Program-made: the position numbers and the translations under genes
Shown here: piece by piece, positions 24,481-35,742 of the stretch
Numbering within the stretch: position 1 is the first letter of the stretch
How the letters are laid out: each line of letters opens with the position of its first letter
Assembly (NCBI GenBank): GCA_951213105.1
Contig: OX578136.1
Span: forward strand, 70,258,730 to 70,322,729
DNA: 64,000 bases
From: Amaurobius ferox
Taxonomy: Eukaryota; Arthropoda; Arachnida; Araneae; Amaurobiidae
Reading direction: 5' to 3'
The notes under the pieces: generated by a model
Told to the model about the DNA's origin: nothing
Database searches by the model: none
What the model saw: only the letters and a program-made list of their open reading frames with translations

Positions 24481-24530
24481 GCATCAATGTTTCACCGTTA
24501 AAGAAGTTAATTCAATGAGTTATACAAGAT

Positions 24531-24972
24531 ATAGGATCAAAAAGTTGGGAGGCTGTGCTGATATCTCCAACCCTGATTGGAGGAGAAGGGAACTATTTTA
24601 CCATGGCGTAGAGGCACATGTAACGCGAGATGTGAAAAGGAAGAAGCAAGTCCATTGTGCTGGGTTTTTCCAGACCATGTGTGTCGGTGAAACTTTGCAC
24701 CTACTGCAGCAGGTGAAATGTTTCTGCCGGTGATTTCCCCAAAACGCTGGAAGAATTTGATATTCGTACGTTGTTCTTCAAACGCCATTTCCATTTTCGA
24801 CGAACGCGAACGACTACAGTTCACCGACACGCATTGTCTGGGAAAACACCTGCTTCTTCATTTTCACAGCTCGCGTCACATGAGATTCTACGCCACTGTA
24901 AAATAGTTCCCCCTTTCCTCCAATCAGGGTCAGAGATATCAGCACAGTCTCCGAACTTTTTGATCCTACCTT
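24531..24972. mobile_element. foldback element with ~120- to 170-bp arms
   Basis: AGGATCAAAAAGTTGGGAGG at the left is matched by the reverse complement of the right end, CCGAACTTTTTGATCC. Inner landmarks CTGATTGGAGGA, GGGAACTATTTTAC and GGCGTAGA are mirrored as TCCTCCAATCAG, GTAAAATAGTTCCC and TCTACGCC. Similarity continues more weakly to about 24700 and 24790. The five overlapping short open frames are consequences of the palindrome. Confidence 0.85.
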
Positions 24973-25008
24973 ATATAGGGAATATCATGTGCTACTCACA
25001 TCAGATTT
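24973..25008 (+). repeat. family A-type 3' terminal hairpin
   Basis: TTATATAGGGAATATCATGT, then GCTACTCACATCAGATTTTTT, matches the family A 3' end at 20636-20678. With the segments at 20908 and 23549 it may close one family A copy that also absorbed the Penelope-like and foldback insertions. Confidence 0.7.
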
Positions 25009-25685
25009 TTTATATGGAATCTAAATACGGCGAGTGTTTTTCTTAAAAAGTCCTCTATCGGCGGCATCTCCCTCATGACTATTTTTGAAACTTGCCTAAT
25101 AAAAAGCTTGTTGAAATATCATGAGCGATAGAAATCGTCTCTATATATTACATGATTTTTTAATCTTAAGAATTATCTTCTAAAACAACATAGTTTTAAA
25201 ATAAACATTTTTATTTCATTTTTATATAAAATATGTTAGAATCCAACGGTAAAAATTGTTCCAGTTTAAAATATGTTAACCACATAAATTTGTATTTTAT
25301 CATACAGTTAAGTAAATGAAAATCTTCTGAGTATAATTATAATTAGAAATATCCATACATTAAAAAAAAATTTACTATGACTCTACGGCTGAATTACTTA
25401 ATTATTTATGCTCAGGTTGATCATTTAATTTTCCAAACTCAGCAAATCTAACATATCACAAATTCTATTAGGCGGTGTTTTAATATTTTATGATTCTGTT
25501 ACTGTTTAAATGAACAAAAAAACTATTATTAAAATTCAACAGCATAAATCAGTTTTGCACATCGTGTGCATCAAAATTTGTAAACTGCAGATTAAAGAAC
25601 AAATTATTTCCATTTCCTTCCGATGTGCACTGAAAAAGCAGTATTTCATTTAAATGAAAAATATTTATGAATAAATTCTTTAACA
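25009..25685. other. unassigned AT-rich sequence
   Basis: No supported feature. Confidence 0.4.
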
Positions 25686-25689
25686 ATTT

Positions 25690-25935
25690 AATCATCCAGG
25701 GAAAACAAATGCAATTGTTATAACTCGAAAAGCATATATTTTAAAAGCGTAGAGCAGCACAGCCGGAAGCGCGATTGAACCACAATAAAACAAATTCCTG
25801 AGAGCTTCCTCTTATGCGGAACGCATTGAACTTAAAAGTATGTTGAAAGGGTGATTTTGGACCAAACATGAGAAGAAATATCGAGAGGGGATTTTTAACT
25901 ACAACTCTTGACTTCAAGTACCACTATCACATATT
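25690..25935 (+). repeat. family C dispersed repeat, fragment
   Basis: AGGGAAAACAAATGCAATTG, TAACTCGAAAAGCATATATT, an ACAAATTCCTGAGAGC block and TTGACTTCAAGTACC align in order with the copies at 10445 and 29020. Damaged but recognisable. Confidence 0.65.
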
Positions 25936-26027
25936 TTGTAATAACGTGAATGATATCAAAATGAATATAAATGACTAAGTATGCAACTTGAAAATTTTCC
26001 ATGCTTCATATAAAAACACACTCTGTT

Positions 26028-26191
<164 letters not shown>

Positions 26192-26389
26192 TAATAAATT
26201 GAGCTATAGCCGCGAAACTCGGCATGTATATATCGCAAGTATGTATGTTTGAGGAGATATGCAAATGATTACAATTTGGGAGCAAGAAAAAAAAAACGTT
26301 TTGTATAGAAGTGGTGGCAACAAGAAGATGACATTTTGGTAAGTGTGGTAAATCCTCCCCTGGCACTTATACAAGCCGATATTTGGTGC

Positions 26390-27090
26390 GGTATATAGTT
26401 AATTTAGCTGCTTATGTCCGTCTGCGGAGATTCTGCCGCAAATGTTGCAACTAGTCAGTAAATTGTCCTAGACGTGTTCTATTGGTGGTAGGTTTGAGAA
26501 CCTGGATAGCTATGGAGGGGTATTAAATGCTCAAAATATTATTTAGAAAGTTGTGCACTATGGGATTGAGAGTTGTCTTGTTGATAAATAGAACCTAGGC
26601 AGTTTGACAGCATAGAAAGGAAGATCGGTTGCAGAATATCGTTAATGGGCAAGCAAGCTTTATATTGGCTTGCAGAACAACTGGAGGAGATAAACATTCC
26701 AACAAGGTCGCTCCACTGAGTATCACACCATGTTAAAGGCCCAGACCATACAGCCAACCCAGGGGTTTACGGCAATTGAGCGTATGGCCGGGAGTATCAC
26801 ACCATGTGTAATGGTCATGTGTCGCTCGATAACAAATACGGGATCTGAACGCTGGCCAGTCCTGCTCTTCACACATGTGCATTGGTCATTAGCACTGAGA
26901 GAGAAGCAGGATTTGTTGCTAAAGACAGCACGCCTTCAATCGGACTCTGTCTAGGTAGACCGAGCTTGGAACCAATCCAGAATGCTTTGCAGATATTGAA
27001 GGGTCAGTAGTAGGAGCCTTAGTAGACGTTGAGATTTATCCTATCTTTTACCAGACGTCTTTTAATAGTATCTCTTGATTCAGGATGCAT
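26390..27090 (-). pseudogene. Tc1/mariner transposase, old relic
   Basis: On the minus strand the conceptual translation keeps transposase landmarks in order: a weak linker region with SPIEGVLS around 26950, the VWSGPLTWCDTQWSDLVG block near 26700-26755, then YIQPI-like INDILQPIFLSML near 26610-26640 and the second catalytic Asp in YQQDNSQSHSAQ near 26545-26580. In this superfamily FQQDNARPH-like sequence carries the second Asp of the DDE triad. Stops and frameshifts are frequent, and no terminal inverted repeats are evident. The family is distinct from the young Tc1 at 61865. The frames at 26539-26757 (minus) and 26730-26954 (plus) belong to this relic or its shadow. Confidence 0.65.
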
Positions 27091-27357
27091 GGAGCATGGC
27101 AAATGCTATCGAATTGTTGATAGGGACGATATCGAGTTGTTGATAGGGGTGTGTACGTGGCTCTTTTTTTGATTGTACGAGTTTATCGAGTCTGTATGGG
27201 ATATCCTGTCTCCGATGTTTACATGCGTTTTCTGTGATCCACATTTACTAACACAGAGGAAATACCATATTGTTCCGATCAAGATAGTGACTGATATATC
27301 TGTTGGATCAACCAGCTTCCCTTAGGTCTATGATGCGACCTCTCTCTTGAAACCGAA
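27091..27357. other. unassigned, probably flank of the Tc1 relic
   Basis: A short duplicate, GAATTGTTGATAGGGACGAT / GAGTTGTTGATAGGGGTGTG, occurs near 27112-27155. Nothing else is clear. Confidence 0.35.
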
Positions 27358-27512
27358 TACGGTTAAATAAAGAAGAAATATTAGAATGTGCAGGTCTGAA
27401 ACCAAACTCAGAACAAAAATGGATAAAGTGGTCCTTTATCCATTTTTGTTCTGAGTTTGGTTTCAGACCTGTGCATTCTAATATTTTTTCTTTATTTAAC
27501 CGTATTCAGTCT
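27358..27512. repeat. near-perfect hairpin, ~74-bp arms, 7-base loop
   Basis: ATACGGTTAAATAAAGAAGA on the left and TCTTTATTTAACCGTAT on the right close a near-perfect stem; the loop is about GTGGTCC at 27432-27438. The right arm reads in frame towards the GIY-YIG relic that follows (EFGFRPVHSNIFSLFNRI), so the left arm is an inverted copy of element sequence. Confidence 0.9.
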
Positions 27513-27904
27513 GATAAACTGGGTGATAAGAATGACTTTAAAAGCTTTGCTGGGGTGTATGTTGTTCCCATGTTGTCCCCCGATGGTAATTTTAAATTTT
27601 ATTTTGGAAGTATTAACGCACTGTTGGCATCCGTTTAGCAGAATATGCTCGGGATGTCAGGGATAGTAAACTTTCTACGGCTTTTGCTCAATTTGTTGTT
27701 AAAGATAATTTTCAGCCTCTTTTTGAAAAGACTTTCCTTTTGATGCGCTGTAATAACCCTCGTGATATTCTTCTTTTTGAATCCCTTTTTATTTATATTT
27801 ACCGTGAGTCCGTTTGTTATTTTGACCCTGTTATGAATTTGAGTTACGCTTGGCGACTCATTCTCGACTCCATGCAATTCAAGTCTCTTCATAGTTATCT
27901 TTGA
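27445..27904 (+). pseudogene. GIY-YIG endonuclease-like C-terminus of a Penelope-like element
   Basis: Reading across one frameshift near 27625-27635, the translation shows FAGVYVVPMLSPDGNFKFYF and GSINALL, which fits the GIY...YIG core as GVY and YFG. It continues with RLAEYARDVRDSK, where an Arg is expected in the nuclease helix, and with FAQFVVKDNFQPLFEK and LFESLFIYIY, where the family's acidic residue would lie. It ends at a TGA near 27902. In Penelope-like elements this domain nicks the target DNA. The piece begins at a hairpin, consistent with a 5'-truncated and inverted insertion. Assignment rests on motif order only. Confidence 0.55.
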
Positions 27905-28040
27905 CGTCTTTATCTTTGGGATTATGCTTGATTGCCCCCCCCCCTTTTTTTTTCGATTTCTGTAATAAAATTGTAATTTAATATGCTGTTCTTTTGTTGT
28001 TGGAATTTTTGAAACTCTAAAAAAATTACTTTATAGTTTA
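27905..28040. other. downstream flank with C10/T9 homopolymers
   Basis: A run of Cs followed by Ts at about 27935-27955 follows the relic; it is prone to sequencing error. Confidence 0.6.
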
Positions 28041-28050
28041 CGGTTTATCC

Positions 28051-28308
28051 TTGCCTAAACGTAGATCCTTTTGTAAATTGTATTTCTGCAAATTTTGTCG
28101 CTATATCTGGTCTATATATGAACGATTCAAATTTTATTTCCGTGTAGCCACTCATGAAGATCGTACTTATGCTCGAAAGCGCTCTGGTCCTTTTTTAAAA
28201 AAAATTGTATGTCTTATAAGAAGTAAAGTAAAGACCTTCTGTTGTGGATGTGTGCTTAATTTTTGCTATTATAACATCAGACGTGATGCCAAATTATTTG
28301 TTCAATGA
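28051..28308 (+). CDS. hypothetical Cys/Arg/Lys-rich fragment, doubtful
   Basis: An 85-residue frame, MPKRRSFCKLYFCKFCRYIW at its start, with six cysteines and many basic residues (CxxxxxCxxC spacing, then CCGC near residue 72). I do not recognise it. It lies just downstream of the GIY-YIG relic in the same orientation and could be another piece of mobile-element protein. It could equally be chance; there is no independent support. Confidence 0.2.
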   Translation: MPKRRSFCKLYFCKFCRYIWSIYERFKFYFRVATHEDRTYARKRSGPFLKKIVCLIRSKVKTFCCGCVLNFCYYNIRRDAKLFVQ

Positions 28309-28979
28309 CTTTGTTTTCGAATTTCTTAACTGGGATGCTTTTACTCGGGGGTCTATGACTGCACAAGAGCTAAAGAGGTATTTTTTCAAGAGCCAAAACA
28401 TACCTAAAAGTATATTTTGTTTTTCTGAAGTTCTTCTGGATTTATCACAATTTTTTTCGTTTTCCAGCGTCAGTGAAATTTCCTCTTTCAATTCTCGCAG
28501 TAGGGTCGTCAGCTTTCTTCTACTTTCAGCCACGCATGCTTCTCTACCGCAGTTGCCAAACTTACTTGAATAATTAAGATTTCACTTCCTGTTGGTTCTG
28601 CAAAAGGATGTTTTCTGTCTTCGAAATCGCTTAAATTGTATCTTGTTGTGTTTACGTAAAATTTAGTTTTTAAGTTTTTTATGTTGAGTATATAAAAATA
28701 ATTGTACTATATATTTCTTCATCCTACAGGACTATTGATGCTTATTTTTAGTGTGGTTGTTTCGTATGTAGTTGCATGTCACACTTAAGCTTATGTAACG
28801 GCTAAAAAGAAAGACCTAATTTTCAGAAATTCTCTCTTTAATGAAAAAAAAATACATTGAATTCCCATAATATCCTTAATAATGAGACGAAAAATCGAAT
28901 TTAAAGAACAAATGACTTCTATCGCTATTCCATAAATTTTGAAATAAAAAAAAAATATTCTACCCAAAAGGAAATCCTT
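28309..28979. other. unassigned sequence
   Basis: Overlapping short frames on both strands at 28244-28573 show no recognisable domain. The rest is AT-rich with nothing evident. Confidence 0.35.
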
Positions 28980-28984
28980 TTAGA

Positions 28985-29290
28985 TAAAAGGTTTTAAAAA
29001 TTTAGCCATACGGAAAAATAAAATGCAATTGTCACAATACGAAAAGCACCCGGTTTCGAAATTATAGAAAACTCCGTTGCACGGTGACAAAACCACAACA
29101 AAAACAAATTCTTGAGCACTTTGTGATCTTCCGAGAAACGGATTGATCAAAGTAGAATGTGAACGGGATGATTTGTGACTCTTGCTCTGGGACATGCAAG
29201 ATAAATGAGGCTGAAATTTCTGAATACCTTTCTTGTTTTCAAGTGTATCTCACATATTTCATTACAATAGGAGTTGTAAGATAAAGATTT
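28985..29290 (+). repeat. family C dispersed repeat
   Basis: Core ATAAAATGCAATTGTCACAA plus TACGAAAAGCAC, then TTGCACGGTGACAAAACCAC, GAAACGGATTGATCAAAGTAG, GAGGCTGAAATTTCTGAATA and CTTGTTTTCAAGTGT follow the order of the 10300 copy over 300 bases. This pair defines the family best. Confidence 0.8.
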
Positions 29291-29657
29291 GGTAAGCCGT
29301 TTAAAAGAAGTATGCATAGATTATTAGATTAAATTGTAGAATGTCCTAAAATAATAAGTTTGGATGTTTAATAATATGACTTGGAGTAAAATAGAAAAAA
29401 AAATGTAATTGTTTTAGTAACTCAAAAATATAACTGTCTTATTAGTTTTTTCAAGAACTAAGTGTTTAAAAATGTCACTAAATCCAACCTGTTATTTTAC
29501 TTATCTTATCAAATCGAATTGCAATATAAAGTGTTTTGTTTAAATATTTTCTAACGTATTTTAAAACCTATATAATAATTATCCAACTTTTCTGTGTCTT
29601 TTTGGACCTATCAGAATACTCTGGTAGACCCGAAACCTATGAAACCGAGTATTTGCA
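29291..29657. other. unassigned AT-rich sequence
   Basis: No supported feature. Confidence 0.4.
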
Positions 29658-29672
29658 CACTTATCGTATCAG

Positions 29673-29950
29673 AGCGCGGTAGTCCAGTGGTTAGCGCGCG
29701 GGAATTGCACTCGGTAGACCCGGGTTCGATTCCCTCCGCTGCCAAAACTGCCGCCGTGTTCACGCGGAGTACGATCACGTTAAACATGTGGGTCCGTAAG
29801 TACTTCCGAGAGGTTGGTGGTAAGGGATGGATGGTACGGTCCCTGTGGATGCCTCCCCCCTGGGTTCCGGTCTAAATTGGGTGGCTCTTCTCGGCTGTCC
29901 AAAACAGTTACCTTACACCCTTGTGGTAGGTCCGACGGTCTGGATCTGAA
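29673..29950 (+). mobile_element. SINE family 1, full length with perfect target-site duplications
   Basis: A tRNA-like head carries the A box GGTAGTCCAGTGGTTAGCGC and the B box GGGTTCGATTCCC; the body has CCGCCGTGTTCACGCGGAGT, AGAGGTTGGTGGTAAGG and GTCCCTGTGGATGCCTCCCC; the tail reads TTGTGGTAGGTCC. The 15-base sequence CACTTATCGTATCAG stands on both sides (29658-29672 and 29951-29965). This is a Pol III-transcribed, LINE-mobilised short element and the youngest copy here. The open frames over it are not genes. Confidence 0.92.
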
Positions 29951-29965
29951 CACTTATCGTATCAG

Positions 29966-30594
29966 TCACGGTTCAAAACCTGACGAAGTTGAAATTTCAT
30001 ACTGACGTCCCCCCTCCCGGGTCGCAGAACATGGTTTATTTTGAAAGGTATTCCAGAGCCATTAGTAGCTCCCTGGTGACCCAGAACAAAAAAAGAGAAC
30101 AAGAACCTGCATAAAGAAAATAAAATATTTCGTAAAATTGAACGTATATCACAATTTATTTTAATATACTTATTACACATTAGTAAATATATTAGTAGGG
30201 ACGTATATGGGATTTTGGACCATGCGATGCTATACTTTAACATTGGGTATAATGCGGTGCTATACTTTCCCATGTTAAAACATAGGTGAAACCAGATGGA
30301 GAGGGGCGGAGCTTCTACCGTCACGTGATTTTTCCATGATGGGGTGATTTTATCAGTCAGATAAGAGCAAGAAGTGAGTATTTAATCAGTGGTTAGATAT
30401 GAAGTATTTTTCCAGGTAGTTTTTTAGGAGTAGTAATGAAATGCATATTCCATTTCGTTTCGTATAACTTGAAGAATGAATGTGGATTTTTTCCTTCTCA
30501 TCGTTCTTTTTAATCGTTTTTATTCATCCATAGGCATCCATGTTAGCGTCTCTTTAATAAATGAGGTGTTGTTAGGAAAATAATATTTGTTTTT
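29966..30594. other. unassigned sequence
   Basis: Two partial direct copies of GGGTATAATGCGGTGCTATACTTT-like sequence occur near 30205-30265. No gene is evident. Confidence 0.4.
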
Positions 30595-30660
30595 ACATTA
30601 TGGTCCCACTTTCACCCGGTGTATGCAATACACCGCCCACCACAATTCAATATAGCATGG
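30595..30660 (+). repeat. short dispersed repeat shared with 42196-42258
   Basis: GGTCCCACTTTCACCCGGTG, then ATGCAATACACCGCCCACC and AATTCAATATAGCAT correspond to GTCCCAATCACCACCCGATG, AAACAATACATCGCC and AATTCAATTTAGCAT near 42200-42255. Both contain a CACC/GGTG inverted repeat around ATACACCG. Here the repeat lies next to the 3' end of the polymerase relic, so it may mark an element boundary. Confidence 0.6.
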
Positions 30661-30678
30661 CTTAGTCATTTAAATTTG

Positions 30679-32045
30679 CTAACGACCATATGCCAAGCTC
30701 TTGATTCCATCATTTAAAATATGTTGTTTATCATCATATGGAGATAATCCTATTTTAATTTGCTTCACAGTAAAAGTATTTTTGTCTTTACTTGCAATTT
30801 TAAATTGTTCAAGTCTATTATATCTTCGCCTTGTTAGGCAGTTATAATAATCTCGATGTTGGATAGACTTTTTTACGACATCCTTATTAACATATTTAGC
30901 AGTTTTATTTTCCATGAAGGGTGTTTTTAAACTATACATCTTTGAACTAAGAACTACAAAGTCCAGGGCAGGAGTCCCATTTAACTCGTCTTTCATTTTT
31001 CTAATCATTTTTTTTTTAGTTTTGTTGGAATGAATTGGGTGATTACATGGATAATTCGAAATGATCTTCATAACATTCAAAATCTTTGTAAATATATTCT
31101 GTTTCAATTTCATAACACAATGAATCCGTGTCTGTTAAAAGTAATTGAGCTCGGCTTCCATACATCTTCTTAATATCATAATGGAGCCCATACATACACA
31201 AGTCCAGTACTGAAACACCTGCATAGATGGGGCTATTCAATTTCAAATTAGTTTTATGCATATGAACTGCTACAAGATCTTCTTCAGTATTTTTGTGTGG
31301 AAGGAATGAAACTATGCAAAGCGCATACTTGAAATTGGCGTACATAAACATGATCGTACATTGTAAAGTCGTGCATTATATTGCGCCGCATCATCTTCCG
31401 CATTGGTTAAATTTTTAACCAATCTTCTGGCTTCAACTTTGGCCTCTAGTAACATTTATGGTTCGACTACACCTGTAATTGAAGTGCCTTTATTTATGGC
31501 TTTCATGACCACTCAGGTCAGGGCTATTGTAAACTGGTGCCTACGAGTCTGGGCTCTTTGTCTGGCCCTGGTAGACATCATAATTCTTAATCATTAGCAC
31601 TGCCTAAATTTATCCTGGTCTCACAATTTTGAAGGAGTGTAAGGTTGGTGATGCAAGTAATTCCTTTAATCTCGTCTTAGTCTGAACTAGTTTAACATCC
31701 ATTCTTTTTCTGAAGTTCTCCATAGTTTTTCCGAACACTGCATTGCTCCTAAGTTTGAACAAGGAATTTTTCGCCAGCATTCTCTTCTTAGTGTTACATT
31801 GTACATAAGGTTTCAACCAGGTTTTTCTTGCTTGAATGTTAATAAGCAATGTATTTTCACAATTTTCATCCCTAGTTTCATATACTGTTTTAAATTTCTG
31901 TAATATAGAATGTATTTTACCTTACGATATAAATTGGGTGTTAATTTGATCTGATCCTTGCACATTTTCAAATTCATTTCTTTAGGTAAATTCCGGCTAT
32001 ACTCCGAAATCAGAGATGGTATGATATGCACCCTTTCATCTACCA
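30679..32045 (-). pseudogene. Polinton/Maverick-type DNA polymerase B, fragmented relic
   Basis: Read on the minus strand, four segments follow the order of a protein-primed family B polymerase as found in Polintons. Segment 31813-32031 has a palm-approach stretch, LTPNLYRKVKYILYYRNLKQ. Segment 31610-31849 has the motif B region, KLRSNAVFGKTMENF. Segment 31043-31351 has LNSPIYAGVSVLDL and the catalytic motif C, LLLTDTDSLCYEI. Segment 30679-31113 is a C-terminal region with YSLKTPFMENKTAKY and DVVKKSIQHRDYYNCL. The polymerase would copy the element DNA. Breaks: frameshifts near 31830 and 31070, an unrelated or rearranged block at about 31365-31605, and loss of everything upstream of about 32045, including the exonuclease domain. 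No integrase, capsid or protease gene accompanies it. It is non-functional as read. Confidence 0.8.
31365..31605 (-). other. foreign or rearranged block inside the polymerase relic
   Basis: Motif B ends at about 31615 and the segment leading to motif C resumes near 31350; the block between has no polymerase match I can see. On the minus strand it contains EAKVEARRLVKNLTNAEDDA, a charged helix-like stretch that might derive from another gene of the same element. Unconfirmed. Confidence 0.4.
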
Positions 32046-32065
32046 GCGTTTGTAATATGTGGTCA

Positions 32066-32380
32066 ATAGTTTTTCAGCTAGAGTGGATACATACTTTTTT
32101 TCAGGACATGTAGCAAAAAAATTCAGGCTATTTTTCCCAAATAGTATAAAAATCTAATAAACACAGATGATTTTCCTACTAAATTTTATGAGATTTGGTA
32201 AATTAGTTTTTGAGTTAATGTGGTTACATACATTGCATAGACAGACACAAACACACACACATACGTAACGCTAAAATAGTTTTTACAGATTCTACAGAGT
32301 GATAGAAACGTGTAAATTCGCCGAAATCTTGAGTTGTGATTTTCGACCCAATTTCAATACTTGCATTGATGGGAACGTAA
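32066..32380 (+). repeat. family B dispersed repeat, copy 2
   Basis: GTTTTTCAGCTAGAGTGGAT, AAATTTTATGAGATTTGGTA, a GACAGACACA run with (CA)n and a GAAACGTGTAAATTCGCCG block followed by TTGTGATTTTCGACCC repeat the order of 9200-9510. Its left edge is where the polymerase relic stops, so its insertion may have cut the relic. Confidence 0.8.
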
Positions 32381-32899
32381 TTTGTGGTTTCTAACTCAGT
32401 TATTAGAACGATTTAATTAATAAAAAATATGATCTTATTAGCGCAATAAAATTAATAGGCTCAGTTCTATTTTTATAAAGAAATATTGTTAATGCACTCA
32501 AGGCTTTTAATCGCATTACTTCATTCGCATAAATCATGTTGAAATGGCATTTAGGTTGCACATTCATATTACAAAATTTTTAAGAAAATATCAAAAGTAC
32601 CTGAATAACGTAGTAAAAATAATCGGCTCAGTACTTTGTTTTGTAAAAAATATTCTAATCTCACTCAAGTTTTTTAAGCGCATTATGTCATAAACCATGC
32701 TAAAGTCTTATTTAGAATGCAAATTCATTCTATAATATTAAAATAATATATCAAAAGTTATACGTTGCGGTAAAATATGGTGAAATGTTCATAAATATTG
32801 AAATAAGATAAATTTTATATCCCCTCTCTAAAATATTTAAATCTAAAAATCTCTAAAATCTATTATAAGATCTTTAATTTGAAAAGCAATTCCCTTTTA
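32381..32899. other. unassigned, with an internal direct duplication
   Basis: The block at about 32455-32600 (AATAGGCTCAGTTCTATTTT ... CACTCAAGGCTTTTAATCGC) recurs in diverged form at 32620-32770 (ATCGGCTCAGTACTTTGTTT ... CACTCAAGTTTTTTAAGCGC). No gene. Confidence 0.55.
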
Positions 32900-33130
32900 T
32901 CTCCATCTTATAAACCTTTAAATAAAAAACACTGTGTACTGAGGCTCAAAACCTTCCCGTAGAAATATTTTATAAACATTTTGTGTAAATAAAAAAATAT
33001 ATAATTCTCACAGCACGAAACAAATCCGATTTTTAAATTGTTCAAATTCTGGGGCACTAAGACAAGATCACAACAAAAATAGATTCCCTGCCACGGAGCA
33101 GTAGCTTTAGAATGTACCAAAACTGCAGTA
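32900..33130 (+). repeat. family C dispersed repeat, fragment
   Basis: TCTCACAGCACGAAACAAAT, TTGGGGCACTAAGACAAGAT and CACAACAAAAATAGATTCC align loosely with the family C core. The most diverged copy and the weakest call. Confidence 0.45.
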
Positions 33131-34398
<1,268 letters not shown>

Positions 34399-35144
34399 AC
34401 ATCATATCTAATTTATATATCATGAAGCACGAACAAAGCAAAATCCATTTATTCCATTATTAAGTTAAAAACGAAAATTAAAGTGCAGTCTGTTCAAACG
34501 AAAAATATGTATGAATAAACGCTTAAAAAAGGTAATCATGCAGTATGGCAAGAATCTGTTACCAAAACAGGAACTGTATGGTGTTTTAGGATTTTACAAA
34601 CCCCGAGGCAATGGAACATATTACAGTAGAACGAATTTTAGACACATTAAGGCTTCCCTTGGAATACATTCGTCAAACAATTTTAAAGTGGATAAGACAT
34701 TCAATAAATTCATGTTTATGAAATCACATATTGCACGTATATATTTATTTAAAATATTATATCAAAACGACTAAATGCTAGAAATGTATTTTTCAATTTT
34801 GAGGTTGCATTGTAAAGTTATTGGAACCGAATGCAAAATCTTCTTGTTTAACTTTCTGTTTTTGTTTTTAATCGATATTTCAAACAAACGCGCATTTCAA
34901 ATATCAAAAAGCTGCCATGTATTATGCTACGATTTTGCAACCGTAAAAATAAAATTCCTTACTTTTAAATATATAATAACAAAATTATTTTATAAAATCT
35001 GCATCCAAAGAGCAGTAAACATGATTGCGCAACGCCAAACATGATTGAAACATGTAATGTTGTCTATGTTCAGTGTATAAATGTAGTAAATCAAAAGCAT
35101 TCTAGTTAAAAGTAGAATATTCTTGAATAGAAGTTTTAAAATTA
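34399..35144. other. unassigned AT-rich sequence
   Basis: Adjacent 87- and 89-residue plus-strand frames (34511-34774 and 34775-35044) have no motif I recognise and are likely chance frames. Confidence 0.35.
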
Positions 35145-35410
35145 AATAATGATTGAAAAACAAATGCAATTCTCACAACTTGAAGCGCACCCTGATGAAA
35201 TACTCCGATTCTCGACAAAAACAACCACTTGTGAGCAAAAACTAAAGTTTTGTGTATTCTGCTGTGGGATACGTTTTTAGAAGCAGCATGAAAACTATGT
35301 GATTTGGAACTTTATCTCTTAAGTACACTTAAGATAAATGACACTAGAATTTATCAATATTCTTCTTTACTTCCAAGTATCTTTATCTGATGATATATTT
35401 CATGTTATAG
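35145..35410 (+). repeat. family C dispersed repeat, fragment
   Basis: GAAAAACAAATGCAATTCTC, ACAACTTGAAGCGCACCC, a CGACAAAAACAACC block, GAGCAAAAACT and CTTCCAAGTATC follow the family C order in decayed form. Confidence 0.6.
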
Positions 35411-35662
35411 GAAGTTCTATGATAGCGATATTTTAATATGGACGAAAAGTCAATATCATTTTAAAAATAATTTTATTCGAAGTTATTGCACTCGCAACCT
35501 GATTCTTTGTGATTTTAGTACTTTAAATACAAGGATCTATTGATTGATAGTTGATGTACGATCGATCCAAAGCAAACAACATTGACACAACATTTGGAAA
35601 AAAAGAAAATTTCAGCAAAATAGGTTCGGTGGTTTTTAAATAAATATTAAAATAATAATTAC

Positions 35663-35742
35663 ACACATATAATATGATGTTACCTTACACCTTTCTGGTA
35701 GGTCGGACGGTCTGGGTTTCAACAACAACACATATAATATGA
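35663..35742 (+). mobile_element. 5'-truncated SINE family 1 tail with target-site duplication
   Basis: Only about 50 bases of SINE 3' end are present (TTACCTTACACCTTTCTGGT, AGGTCGGACGGTCTGGG, then CAACAACA). They are flanked by a perfect 15-base duplication, ACACATATAATATGA, at 35663-35677 and 35728-35742. This is a clean signature of target-primed insertion with severe 5' truncation. Confidence 0.85.

Noticed and set aside
34511..35044. Two adjacent 87- to 89-residue plus-strand frames
   Set aside because: Neither shows a recognisable domain, and AT-rich codon composition matches surrounding non-coding DNA.
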